A stretch of 64,000 nt of DNA from Pyropia yezoensis (Eukaryota > Rhodophyta > Bangiophyceae > Bangiales > Bangiaceae): NCBI GenBank assembly GCA_009829735.1, contig CM020620.1:5386299-5450298 (forward strand). Direction: 5' to 3'. This document shows, in pieces, positions 53,901-61,538 of the stretch. How positions within the stretch are numbered: the stretch's first letter is position 1; every line of letters begins with the position of its first letter. The position numbers were made by a program, and so were the translations under genes. The notes under the pieces were generated by a model. It did no database searches. It was given only the letters and a program-made list of their open reading frames with translations, and was not told the DNA's origin.

Positions 53901-54692
53901 GCTTACTGCGCACGCACGGGTCGCAGAGGGCCCCCACCGGCTCGTTGGAGGGGGCGGTGTCAAAACCCGCAACGGAGTCGCGCGCGCGTCGCAGCGATGT
54001 AGCGCCGATGTGGTTAAAGCTTCGGTGCCAGGTCCCAGCAGAGACGACAGCAGCCGCCATGGCCGTTGTGCCCGCCGGCACAGTGGGCAGGACGAACACT
54101 GACCCGTGGGACAGCCCAGAGAAGACTTTTGGCCCTTTTCGAGTGATGGCCACGGCACCCCGACCAAAAGTCGCCTCGAACCCGTGCTGCATGATGGCAG
54201 TAATGGAGAAGAGGTTGACGGACTGGGGTTCCACCACCAGCACGTCTCGTAGGTTCAGAGGGACGACGCCCCCACCTGAGCAGACAATGTCGATGGTGGC
54301 AGTGCCTGCTGAGGTTGCCACGCTGTCTTCACCGTTCGCCATCGTGATGGTGACGGGCTCGATGTCATGGACGTCTGACAGCAGGCTCATCTTGCCAGTC
54401 ATATGATGCGAGGCACCGCTGTCAATGATCCAGCCGTCCTTGAACGGCATTGAGGTGCCCGCCATCATGGCGAGGCCACCACCAGGCGGCGCCCCGCCGC
54501 CGCGTTCGTTGCTGCCTCGGCCGTCATTGCCGAAGAAGGGGCGGTGGGCGCGGCTCTGGTTCCCGCCGCGGCTCCCACGTGGGCGGTTACCCGCAGTTGG
54601 CTGCTGCTGGGGGTAGCCGCCGAAGCGCTGATCTCCCCCCCGTGACGGCTCCTGGTCACGTGCCAGTCGGCGGCACTCCCAGCGCCCATGGC
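50986..54692 (-). CDS. Ty1/copia gag(partial)-pol polyprotein, truncated by nested insertion
   Basis: In minus-strand order: a zinc-knuckle remnant (CYSHGRWEC) at the junction, an Arg/Gly-rich linker, and aspartic protease WIIDSGASHHMTG near 54425. The integrase core follows, with D-x-x-x-P-M-P around 53820, IRSDNGGEY near 53640 and the Q-Q-N-G-V-A-E-R motif near 53560. RT has W-x-x-V-x-R-Y-x-T-x-R and YVDDLLVV near 52080. RNase H runs from GFTDADFAGD to KHIDVVYHFVRD (about 51600-51290). The order PR-IN-RT-RH defines copia. The frame is open to the stop at 50986, with about 70 extra residues after RNase H. Catalytic residues look intact, so the element was probably coding-competent until the gypsy element inserted into gag. 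The first residues of the open frame upstream of 54692 come from the gypsy LTR. Confidence 0.93.
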
Positions 54693-55161
54693 TGTAGCAA
54701 AAACCACTAGCACACACGGCACCCAAGTTGGGGCGGTGTGCTAGGGCTGCCTCCCGTGTCGGGGGAACCGGAAGAAGTGCAAGTCGCACACACTCTGTCC
54801 CTGTTGTGGGGCAAACCCCCCACGGACAAACAAGAGGATGGTGTGTGGTCCAACAGTTTCTTGGTCGGGACGGGGACGCAGGGCCAAGCCCCGCTGTCCC
54901 TCCCCTTATCCCCCCAGGGTCTACTCAGAATCTCGCCACTCAGAATCTCCCACCCCAGCACCTGCCCACCGGGCCACACGAAAATTCAAGACGATAAATG
55001 CAGAAAACCCTCAAATCCAAGTTGGATTTACTACTAAGCTAACTATCCCAAACTTAGGGAATATGGACCCAAATGCAGGGGGAGGAACGGATCAGGCTAG
55101 TGGCCTGCCGCCCCTTGCATGGCACGTGTTGCCCCCCTACCTGGGGGTCAATACTGCCACA
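54693..55161 (-). repeat. 3' LTR of the gypsy element, 469 bp
   Basis: In element orientation it begins TGTGGCAGTATT and ends TTTTTGCTACA, so the ends form the imperfect inverted pair TGTGGC / GCTACA. The start is fixed by the polypurine tract next to it, and the end by identity with the 5' LTR. It contains the hairpin AAATCC-AAGTT-GGATTT (55013-55029). The 4-5 bp target duplication cannot be checked because the other end is outside the window. Confidence 0.85.
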
Positions 55162-55174
55162 CTCCCCTCTCCTC
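55162..55174 (-). promoter_or_regulatory. Polypurine tract of the gypsy element
   Basis: On the minus strand GAGGAGAGGGGAG lies directly before the LTR start TGTGGC. This is the expected primer site for plus-strand DNA synthesis during reverse transcription. Confidence 0.75.
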
Positions 55175-55280
55175 AGTTCCGACCGACCCGGTCGGCCCTG
55201 TGAGGGGGTGCGTAAACGCACGTCTCGGCGTTGGGGGCGCGACTTGCTGTCCCCCATCGAGTACGTAACACGGATGTGGA

Positions 55281-55299
55281 GGCGGTCACGTTGACCGCC
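55281..55299. repeat. Pentaloop hairpin GGCGGTC / GACCGCC, loop ACGTT
   Basis: Perfect 7-bp arms around a five-base loop in the leader between the 3' LTR and the antisense ORF. It is one of the family of hairpins in this element. Confidence 0.85.
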
Positions 55300-55476
55300 C
55301 CTCTCCTCAAGCTTGCCCACTCGGCAGCTTGCTCTCCTCAGTTCACACTTCACCATCACCACCACCTCCCCTTCACCTTCCACTGGGCCGCCCCACGCTG
55401 GGGAGGCCACCCGTATACCCACGATCCGAGTCCCCCTCAACTCGAGGCGGGTCTCGTGCTGCGATAGCCAGAGCGT

Positions 55477-55497
55477 CTCTCCCCAACTTGGGGAGAG
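55477..55497. repeat. Pentaloop hairpin abutting the antisense ORF start, loop AACTT
   Basis: The arms CTCTCCCC and GGGGAGAG are perfect. The hairpin ends two bases before the ATG at 55500, where it could control initiation of the antisense ORF. Confidence 0.9.
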
Positions 55498-55499
55498 CC

Positions 55500-57443
55500 A
55501 TGGCGACTCCGGGAGTGGAGACGGACTCTCTTGACGAGCGCATGGAGGACACCTCCTACGGTGCAGCACCCGCCGGGACTTCCGGCGGGGGCTCCGCGAT
55601 CGCTCCGGGGGACGGGACTCCCGCGTCGCCCGGCTTTGGGTTGACGGCGGGGTCTCCCCCAGAGGCGGGACAAGTTGTCCCGCGTGAGGCCTTGGGGCGG
55701 TGGTTTTACCCCGCTTGGCCTCTCTATGAGGAGGGGCTGACTGTTCTTCGCTGTGGCCGACTTGGCGCAGCGATGGGCCGGGTATGGGACCGCCTACGGG
55801 AGAAGTATCCCCGTAGGGTCGGGTTCCCTGCCGGCTTCAGGACGGACCAGTTTGCCTTCCTGGAGGATGAGGAGGTTGAGGACGTTCAGCGTGCCAAGGC
55901 CATGGTGGACCGCGGGGGAACTATCTCGGGTCCCGGCGACTTGCCGACCTTCACGTGGGACGCTGTGGCAACTCGCCCACCGTACCTCCACGAGGCCGAT
56001 CCGCACACTCATCACTTTGATGTGCGGATGGAGAAAGACTTCCGGCGAGGTCCGTACTTGGTGACCTCGGCTCAACTTGAGTTTCCTCAACAGTCTGCTG
56101 CCAGTAAGGAGCAGGACTATCCGAAGAAGCCCGAGTGGTGGCCTCAAGTTGAGGTCCCCTACGGGTTCCCGGCGTTGTTGCCACGGTTGCTTGACCACTT
56201 CGGCTCCATCATGTTGACGGCTGCCCCTGATCACCTGGTGTGGGCCATGTTGGCCACCCAGTGGCTCCTCGAGGTCATGTCGACCTGGGTGTCCTGTGTT
56301 CAGCGGCGGGGGATGCTCTGGCATCTCCTCCTCCGGCTCCTCCAAGGTTTGGAACAGCTCACCCCTCAGCTAGTTGCTGAGGGGTGCTCATCAGGACAAC
56401 TCACTCTACTTGAGGAGATGCTCCGGCTCCATAAGTTTATCGAGTGGGAGAGCATTGAGCACAAGTTGCGCCGCCCCACTCGTGGGCCCAAGGACGATGG
56501 CGCACTTCGCCAGTTCGTGTGGGTCGCTCGTGAACTTCACGACGGCCGTGTGGTCCTACGAGAGGGGTTGGGCATCGGGGACTACCCGTATGCCCCGGGG
56601 GTGGATCGCCACACTGCGCCACCCCCGGACAAGCCCATAGTTATGGCCGTGCCGTCCTATGATGACCATATGACTCAACCCACTGCGGGGGCCCCAAGTC
56701 GGGGTCGCAGTCACACCCGGGTACCGCCACCTCGGCGGGCCCCTCCGCTTCCTCCTGTTCCTTTCCAACCTCACGGGAACATCCCGATCAGCGTGGCCGT
56801 GGAGTCTTCCACCCCGGTGTCCCCCAACTTGGGGGCCACCCTCCTGACGGTATACCCCAAGTTGGTGTTGCCGCCCACGCCTCTAACCTCAGAGATGATG
56901 ATCACCACGTTGGTGCGCACCATTTCCTGGTTGGCCGCGTCGACCGCAACCCTACAGAGTTCCGAGACTCCTCAACTTGAGGAGCGCGTTCGTACTGCAG
57001 TGGCGACCGCGAGTTGCGAGTCGGTGGCGGAATTTATGACAGCCGAGTTGGCTCGCATTGGGGCTATTATGCCCCAGCCAGCCCCACTTGGGCGTGGCAA
57101 ACGTCGCGCGAGCCGGGCATACTCGCCTCCTCGCCGTCGTCGCCGACACTCGCGGCGCTCTCCTTCCGTATCGGAAGACGAGTTGTCTTACTCCGTTTCG
57201 GAGTCCTCTACCCCGTCGGAGACGGAGTCTGTCCAGCGTCTGCGTCGCAAACTTGCGCGCAAGACCAGGCAGAAGAGTGGTCACGGTCGGCGCCACTTGC
57301 GCGACCGTGAGGAGCGCGACGGTTCCGACTTGGAGCCGCCGCCCCCTCCAACAAGTGGAGACCGTTATCGGCGTGGGTCTCGCCGCTCGCCTCCACGTGA
57401 GGGCGAGGGCCGTGGAGTGGGAGAGTCTAGCATGCGTGCCTAG
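55500..57443 (+). CDS. Antisense ORF of the gypsy element, 647 aa, unknown function
   Basis: The ORF lies between the integrase stop and the 3' LTR, on the strand opposite to gag and pol. The ATG is in context GCCATGG, a good eukaryotic start, with a perfect hairpin just upstream. Residues 1-65 are Gly/Ser/Pro-rich and acidic. Residues about 65-370 look folded (ALGRWFYPAWPLYEEGLTVL, DLPTFTWDAV, a Trp/Leu-rich helix near 245-275). Residues 370-460 are Pro/Arg-rich. Residues 460-560 include helical segments. The tail (about 545-647) is basic and Ser/Arg-rich (RRRRRHSRRSPSVSEDELSY) with a heptad-like helix, suggesting a nuclear nucleic-acid-binding protein. It shares no obvious similarity with the element's Gag (648 aa). 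Extra antisense ORFs occur at this position in some plant Ty3/gypsy elements, but I recognise no homology. Confidence 0.85.
   Translation: MATPGVETDSLDERMEDTSYGAAPAGTSGGGSAIAPGDGTPASPGFGLTAGSPPEAGQVVPREALGRWFYPAWPLYEEGLTVLRCGRLGAAMGRVWDRLREKYPRRVGFPAGFRTDQFAFLEDEEVEDVQRAKAMVDRGGTISGPGDLPTFTWDAVATRPPYLHEADPHTHHFDVRMEKDFRRGPYLVTSAQLEFPQQSAASKEQDYPKKPEWWPQVEVPYGFPALLPRLLDHFGSIMLTAAPDHLVWAMLATQWLLEVMSTWVSCVQRRGMLWHLLLRLLQGLEQLTPQLVAEGCSSGQLTLLEEMLRLHKFIEWESIEHKLRRPTRGPKDDGALRQFVWVARELHDGRVVLREGLGIGDYPYAPGVDRHTAPPPDKPIVMAVPSYDDHMTQPTAGAPSRGRSHTRVPPPRRAPPLPPVPFQPHGNIPISVAVESSTPVSPNLGATLLTVYPKLVLPPTPLTSEMMITTLVRTISWLAASTATLQSSETPQLEERVRTAVATASCESVAEFMTAELARIGAIMPQPAPLGRGKRRASRAYSPPRRRRRHSRRSPSVSEDELSYSVSESSTPSETESVQRLRRKLARKTRQKSGHGRRHLRDREERDGSDLEPPPPPTSGDRYRRGSRRSPPREGEGRGVGESSMRA
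56360..56386. repeat. Pentaloop hairpin with 11-bp arms inside the antisense ORF, loop TAGTT
   Basis: The arms CACCCCTCAGC and GCTGAGGGGTG are perfect complements. It is entirely within coding sequence. Confidence 0.92.
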
Positions 57444-57554
57444 TTGGTAGCTGCCTTTGTTGTGAGAGTGTGAGGGTTAGGGCTGTAGTTAAAAGCCACT
57501 CTGCGTACCACTTCGACTTGAAGCACTCTCTTGGCACTGTTGCTCGGCCTTCCC
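57444..57554. other. Gap between convergent antisense ORF and integrase stop codons
   Basis: The two ORFs converge, with 111 bases between stops. It holds a CTTC-GACTT-GAAG hairpin (57511-57523) and leads into TCCCTC-ACGTT-GAGGGA (57552-57568), which overlaps the integrase stop region. These could serve as bidirectional 3'-end structures. Confidence 0.6.
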
Positions 57555-58991
57555 TCACGTTGAGGGAGGGCTGTTAGGGTCTATCTCATTCCGGGCACAG
57601 TACGCCCGGACCTTCTCAGCGGGAAGGTCCTCCACATACTCCCACGTATCATCCTTGGCTTTGTAGCCAAACCAACGCACCCTCAACATGAGGCGGTCAG
57701 TGTCTTCATCCCATCCGTGGTCGATGAACTTATCGAACACGTACTCCTTCGGGCCCTGTTTGGCCGCAGGCAGTGAGGGGAGGCGCCACGCTTCCAAAGC
57801 ACGCGCCCAATCTGGGTCGCCTGCAGGCGGTGGTGCAACTTTGACCACGTCCTGTCCGTTCACTGTGCGGACCCCATCGTCACTTTCGATGGTGAAGCGC
57901 CGCCCATCAGTACGAAGGACCTGGTACGGTCCCTTCGTCTGGAATACCAGCTTACCCCCAGTTGGGGTGTGCGAGTGTACCAGCACCCAGTCACCCTGCT
58001 CGGGGACATGTTTAGCATTGCGCACCTTTTTGTCGAAGGTACGCTTGTAGCGCTTTTGTGCTTTGTCCATCTCAGCCCTGACTTTAGGGATGAGGTTTTC
58101 AAGCCTAGCGGCGAACTCCGCCTTACTCTCAGTAGGAGTAGGCGTACTGCCACCATCCTCCCTAGTTGGGAGCGACCGCCGCACGGCAATAGACCGCACG
58201 CGACGGGGGGTCACAAAAGCGAGGGGTACTTCCCCTGTAGATGAGTGAACCTGCGAATTGTAGGCAGTAGTAAGGATAGAAATGTATTGGTCCCACGTCT
58301 TCACGTGCTCACTCACATAGTGGCGCAGCTGCCTAACAATTGTTTTGTTGAAGCGCTCCACCTGCCCGTTAGTTTGTGGGTGGTAGGGGGTGGCATAGTT
58401 TGCCTTAACCCCCAACATATCCAGCACTCCCTGAAACAGTACAGACGCAAATTGCGGTCCATTGTCCGATAGTGTACTATCTGGGATGCCATACGCGGCA
58501 ACCCAGTGATCTAGGAAGGCTGACACGACCGACATGGCCGTGATCTCTGCCAGTGGGATCGCTCGCGTAAGTTTCGTGAAGCGGTCACAGATGACCAGGA
58601 GGTACTGGTTGCCCTCCTCGGTCACGGGCAGTGGCCCAAGGATGTCCATCGCCAACGCGGCGAAGGGCTCCTTGGCCGGGAACAATAGCATAGCCGTAGT
58701 AGGCCGCCGTTCCATCAGACGATTCTGTGCACAACTTGTGCAGGCAGCCACCCAACTGTAGATGTCCACCACCATGGACGGCCAGTAGTACCTGGTCCTC
58801 AGGGTCTGGTGCAGTTTACTAGACCCCAGGTGTCCACCCGTGGGAGCGTTGTGCTCCCTCTCAAGGATACTGTCCTTGAGGGATGCGGGGACGACAAGTT
58901 GTTCGGTCCCCTGGAATACCCCCCTCCTCATGAGGAGGCCATCGTCTCCCAGAAAGAAACGCGTCTCTACCACTGTATCCAGTATATCCCT
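57555..58991 (-). CDS. Gypsy integrase with C-terminal chromodomain
   Basis: This part of pol follows an in-frame TAG at 58994-58992, in the same frame as RNase H. It has an H-H-C-C zinc-binding domain (REHNAPTGGHLG, then CTSCAQNR). The core has the D-D-E triad: LAMDILGPLPV, TLSDNGPQFAS and HPQTNGQVERFN. The last 65 residues (YVFDKFIDHGWDEDTD, then VRWFGYKAKDDTWEYVEDL) match a chromodomain: an aromatic start, W-x-G-Y and D-D-T-W-E. In chromoviruses this domain steers insertion to particular chromatin. The first ATG/GTG-type codon is at 58973, but translation more likely continues from upstream pol by readthrough, or the copy is broken. A conserved-looking GPY-type region precedes the chromodomain. 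Confidence 0.92.
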   Translation of the reverse strand, partial: RDILDTVVETRFFLGDDGLLMRRGVFQGTEQLVVPASLKDSILEREHNAPTGGHLGSSKLHQTLRTRYYWPSMVVDIYSWVAACTSCAQNRLMERRPTTAMLLFPAKEPFAALAMDILGPLPVTEEGNQYLLVICDRFTKLTRAIPLAEITAMSVVSAFLDHWVAAYGIPDSTLSDNGPQFASVLFQGVLDMLGVKANYATPYHPQTNGQVERFNKTIVRQLRHYVSEHVKTWDQYISILTTAYNSQVHSSTGEVPLAFVTPRRVRSIAVRRSLPTREDGGSTPTPTESKAEFAARLENLIPKVRAEMDKAQKRYKRTFDKKVRNAKHVPEQGDWVLVHSHTPTGGKLVFQTKGPYQVLRTDGRRFTIESDDGVRTVNGQDVVKVAPPPAGDPDWARALEAWRLPSLPAAKQGPKEYVFDKFIDHGWDEDTDRLMLRVRWFGYKAKDDTWEYVEDLPAEKVRAYCARNEIDPNSPPST

Positions 58992-61538
58992 CTACGACTT
59001 GCAGAAGGGATCCTCGGCCTGGGCCTTCACCACCTCGTCCAGGGACAGGGGCAAGTACTTCTTGTTCCCTGGCGCCTCGGGGTTCAACGCCTGACCCGAG
59101 CGCGTGACTACCCCCACGATGGGGATGTCCTCATCGACTGGGTTAGTGTCCAGCCCCTCGGTAGGTACCCGAGAGAGGCCGTCGGCAAGGGCATGTTGCC
59201 TGCCAGGTCGGTATTCAATGTCAAAGTTGAAGGGTGCCAGTCGCACCCTCCACCGGTTGAGACGAGTGTTCGCACAGTCCGTCTTAAAGATGAACTGCAA
59301 CGTGCGGTGGTCACAGCGGATGAGGAACTTCTCACCCTCCAGGTAGTGACGAAGTGACGTCACCGCCCACACCACTGCGAGTCCTTCCAACTCGGTGACT
59401 CCGTAGTTCTTCTCGGCCGAGTTCAGCCCCTTACTAAAGTATCCCACCGGCAAGTACGCCTTGTCCGGCTGCTGCTGAAGCAACACACAACCAAGTTGGT
59501 CGTAGCTAGCGTCCACATCCAGGATGTAGTGGCCTCCCAACCTGGGAATAGCCAAGATGCGGGGCTTCAGCAGAAGGTCCCGAAGAGTCTCAAAGGATTC
59601 CTGCTCCACCCGACTTGGGGGAGGCAGGTTCTTCGGTAGCGTTGAGCTCACTAGCTCATTCAACGGCTTCGCCACCTTGGCGAAGCCCTTGGTGAAACGT
59701 CGGTACACGTTACACATCCCGAGGAAGCTCCTCATCTGGGTCTGGGTCCGGGGGTACTGAGCCTTACGAATGGCCCTCAAGTTCTTCTCGTTAACACTGA
59801 GACGCCCCGGATGGACAACATGTCCCAAGTACTCCACCTCTTGAGTAAAGAGGTGGCACTTACTCGCCTTCAGTGACACACCGGCGTCAGCAAGTAGCTT
59901 GAACACCTGGCCAAGATGGCCAATGTGTTCCTCCGGACTTCGGGAGAACACAATGATATCGTCTAGGTACACAAGACAGATCTGCCACCGTACTCCGGCC
60001 AGAATCATGTCCATAGCGCGCTGGAAAGTTGCCGGCGCGTTACACAGACCAAACGGTAGACGCTTGCACTGGTAGGTACCACAGTGACAGGTAAAAGTAG
60101 TTTTATGCCTGTCCTCCGGGGCAATGGGAATTTGCCAGTACCCCGCGTTACAGTCCAGGGTAGAGAACACGTTTGCCTCCCCCAGAGAGTCCAGACAGTC
60201 ATCCATCCTAGGTAGGGGATAACTGTCCTTCACCGTGCTCTCGTTGAGCTTACGGTAGTCGATACAAAACCGGGGGGTCCCATCAACTTTGGGGACGATA
60301 ACCACCGGACTCGCCCACTCGGCGTTGCTGGCCTCGATCACATCGAGGGCCTCCATGCGAGCAACTTGCTCCTTAACGAGGGCCCTTGAACGAGGTCCTC
60401 CCCTATACGGTTGTTGGCGTATAGGGGGTGCACCGGGCTTCAACTCGATCCGGTGTTGGGTGGCTCTCATGAGTCCCAATTGACCATCCCACAACTTGTG
60501 ATATTGGTCCAAGAGGCGTTCAACTTGAACCCTCAACCTGGGGGGGACACCCTCCATGTTCACATGGGGTCGAGGAGAGGCGGCCGACTTGGCTTGATGC
60601 TTCTCCTTTCCGGACTTCGGGTCGCTACTTGCGCCCGCGTTGAGGGTGACCGCTACTACCGGTCCCTCGTGTTGGTCGATATAGCCGAACTTGGCTCCCG
60701 ACTTGAAGTACTTGGGCGTCGGGCTCAGGTTCATCACCTGGATCCTCCACGGGACTCCGGATTTGGAGTCCATCGTGCCAAGGGCAACATGCACTTGGTG
60801 CTTGCGAGCAAGACGGGGGTGAGGGTGCACCAACCCGTTCCCCGTAAAATCAGTTACAACATCAACGTGCGCCACCGAGTTGGGGGGCAACGTGACTTTG
60901 CGGGCTAAACGCAGGGTAGCAGTAAACCCTTCCCTCACCGAACAAACAGGCTTCGACTGTGAGACTGTCACAGGAGCCACAGACTTTCCCTTACCAACGA
61001 TGGGGATAGTCTCCCCATTCATCAACTTGACCCAGTACTCAGGGCCACAAATCAAAGGCACTTGTGTAACAACATAAGGGGTACCCAGAAGCAGGGGTAC
61101 CGATATATTCTCAACTACGCCATAGGTCACGTCGACCTCATGGGTCCCCAACCTAGTTTGTAGGGTCACGGCACCAACGATGGGAAGTACCCCACCATTG
61201 ATGTCAATCATATGGTCAGCTTTGGACCTCCAGCGTTGGAGCTTCACCTCCTTTGGTAATAGCGACTTGCGTATCAAGGAGGCTCCTGACCCGGTATCAA
61301 GTACGATACGGGTACAGCATGCACGGCCGGGGGCAAGTTGCACCCGTCCAGCCACCTGGAAGTTCTCACCCGTCAGCACCGCGATGACCCGACGTGGGTT
61401 TACGTTCTTGGGGAGTCCTACCCGAGGTGGGCGGACTCCCTTAGGTCGCCGCAGTATCCGGCACGGTTGGTTCGTCCTCCTGGCCCACTTGGCCGAGGCT
61501 GCCGTTGTGAGCTTCGGACGACCAGCCCCAACGGTCAT
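58992..61538 (-). CDS. Gypsy pol: protease, reverse transcriptase, RNase H (848 aa)
   Basis: It starts at an ATG (61538) that overlaps the gag stop as ATGA. Order: basic linker, aspartic protease VLDTGSGASLIRK near residue 82, RT with FCIDYRKLNE, the LPFGLCNAPATFQ motif and active-site YLDDIIVF near 523. RNase H follows with LDVDASYDQ near 674, ELEGLAVVW, and a final D-G-L-S-R segment. All key catalytic residues are present. It ends at an in-frame TAG (58994-58992), after which integrase sequence continues in the same frame. The element therefore needs stop-codon readthrough or carries a disabling mutation. With LTRs almost identical, the stop is either recent or tolerated. Confidence 0.93.
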   Translation of the reverse strand: MTVGAGRPKLTTAASAKWARRTNQPCRILRRPKGVRPPRVGLPKNVNPRRVIAVLTGENFQVAGRVQLAPGRACCTRIVLDTGSGASLIRKSLLPKEVKLQRWRSKADHMIDINGGVLPIVGAVTLQTRLGTHEVDVTYGVVENISVPLLLGTPYVVTQVPLICGPEYWVKLMNGETIPIVGKGKSVAPVTVSQSKPVCSVREGFTATLRLARKVTLPPNSVAHVDVVTDFTGNGLVHPHPRLARKHQVHVALGTMDSKSGVPWRIQVMNLSPTPKYFKSGAKFGYIDQHEGPVVAVTLNAGASSDPKSGKEKHQAKSAASPRPHVNMEGVPPRLRVQVERLLDQYHKLWDGQLGLMRATQHRIELKPGAPPIRQQPYRGGPRSRALVKEQVARMEALDVIEASNAEWASPVVIVPKVDGTPRFCIDYRKLNESTVKDSYPLPRMDDCLDSLGEANVFSTLDCNAGYWQIPIAPEDRHKTTFTCHCGTYQCKRLPFGLCNAPATFQRAMDMILAGVRWQICLVYLDDIIVFSRSPEEHIGHLGQVFKLLADAGVSLKASKCHLFTQEVEYLGHVVHPGRLSVNEKNLRAIRKAQYPRTQTQMRSFLGMCNVYRRFTKGFAKVAKPLNELVSSTLPKNLPPPSRVEQESFETLRDLLLKPRILAIPRLGGHYILDVDASYDQLGCVLLQQQPDKAYLPVGYFSKGLNSAEKNYGVTELEGLAVVWAVTSLRHYLEGEKFLIRCDHRTLQFIFKTDCANTRLNRWRVRLAPFNFDIEYRPGRQHALADGLSRVPTEGLDTNPVDEDIPIVGVVTRSGQALNPEAPGNKKYLPLSLDEVVKAQAEDPFCKS
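59665..59687. repeat. Pentaloop hairpin in pol with 9-bp arms, loop ACCTT
   Basis: The arms GGCTTCGCC and GGCGAAGCC are perfect, within the RT/RNase H connection. Confidence 0.9.

Larger units (their letters stand above)
50208..54692 (-). mobile_element. Ty1/copia retrotransposon, 3' portion, split by the gypsy insertion
   Basis: The minus-strand pol frame (50986-54692) is complete from a gag zinc-knuckle remnant through RNase H. The 5' part, with the rest of gag and the 5' LTR, must lie beyond the gypsy element, outside the window. The 3' LTR should fall within about 50208-50985 but cannot be delimited without its partner. A TATATAT-containing TATA-like site at about 50687-50694 would fit an LTR promoter. 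The left boundary given is approximate. Confidence 0.7.
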
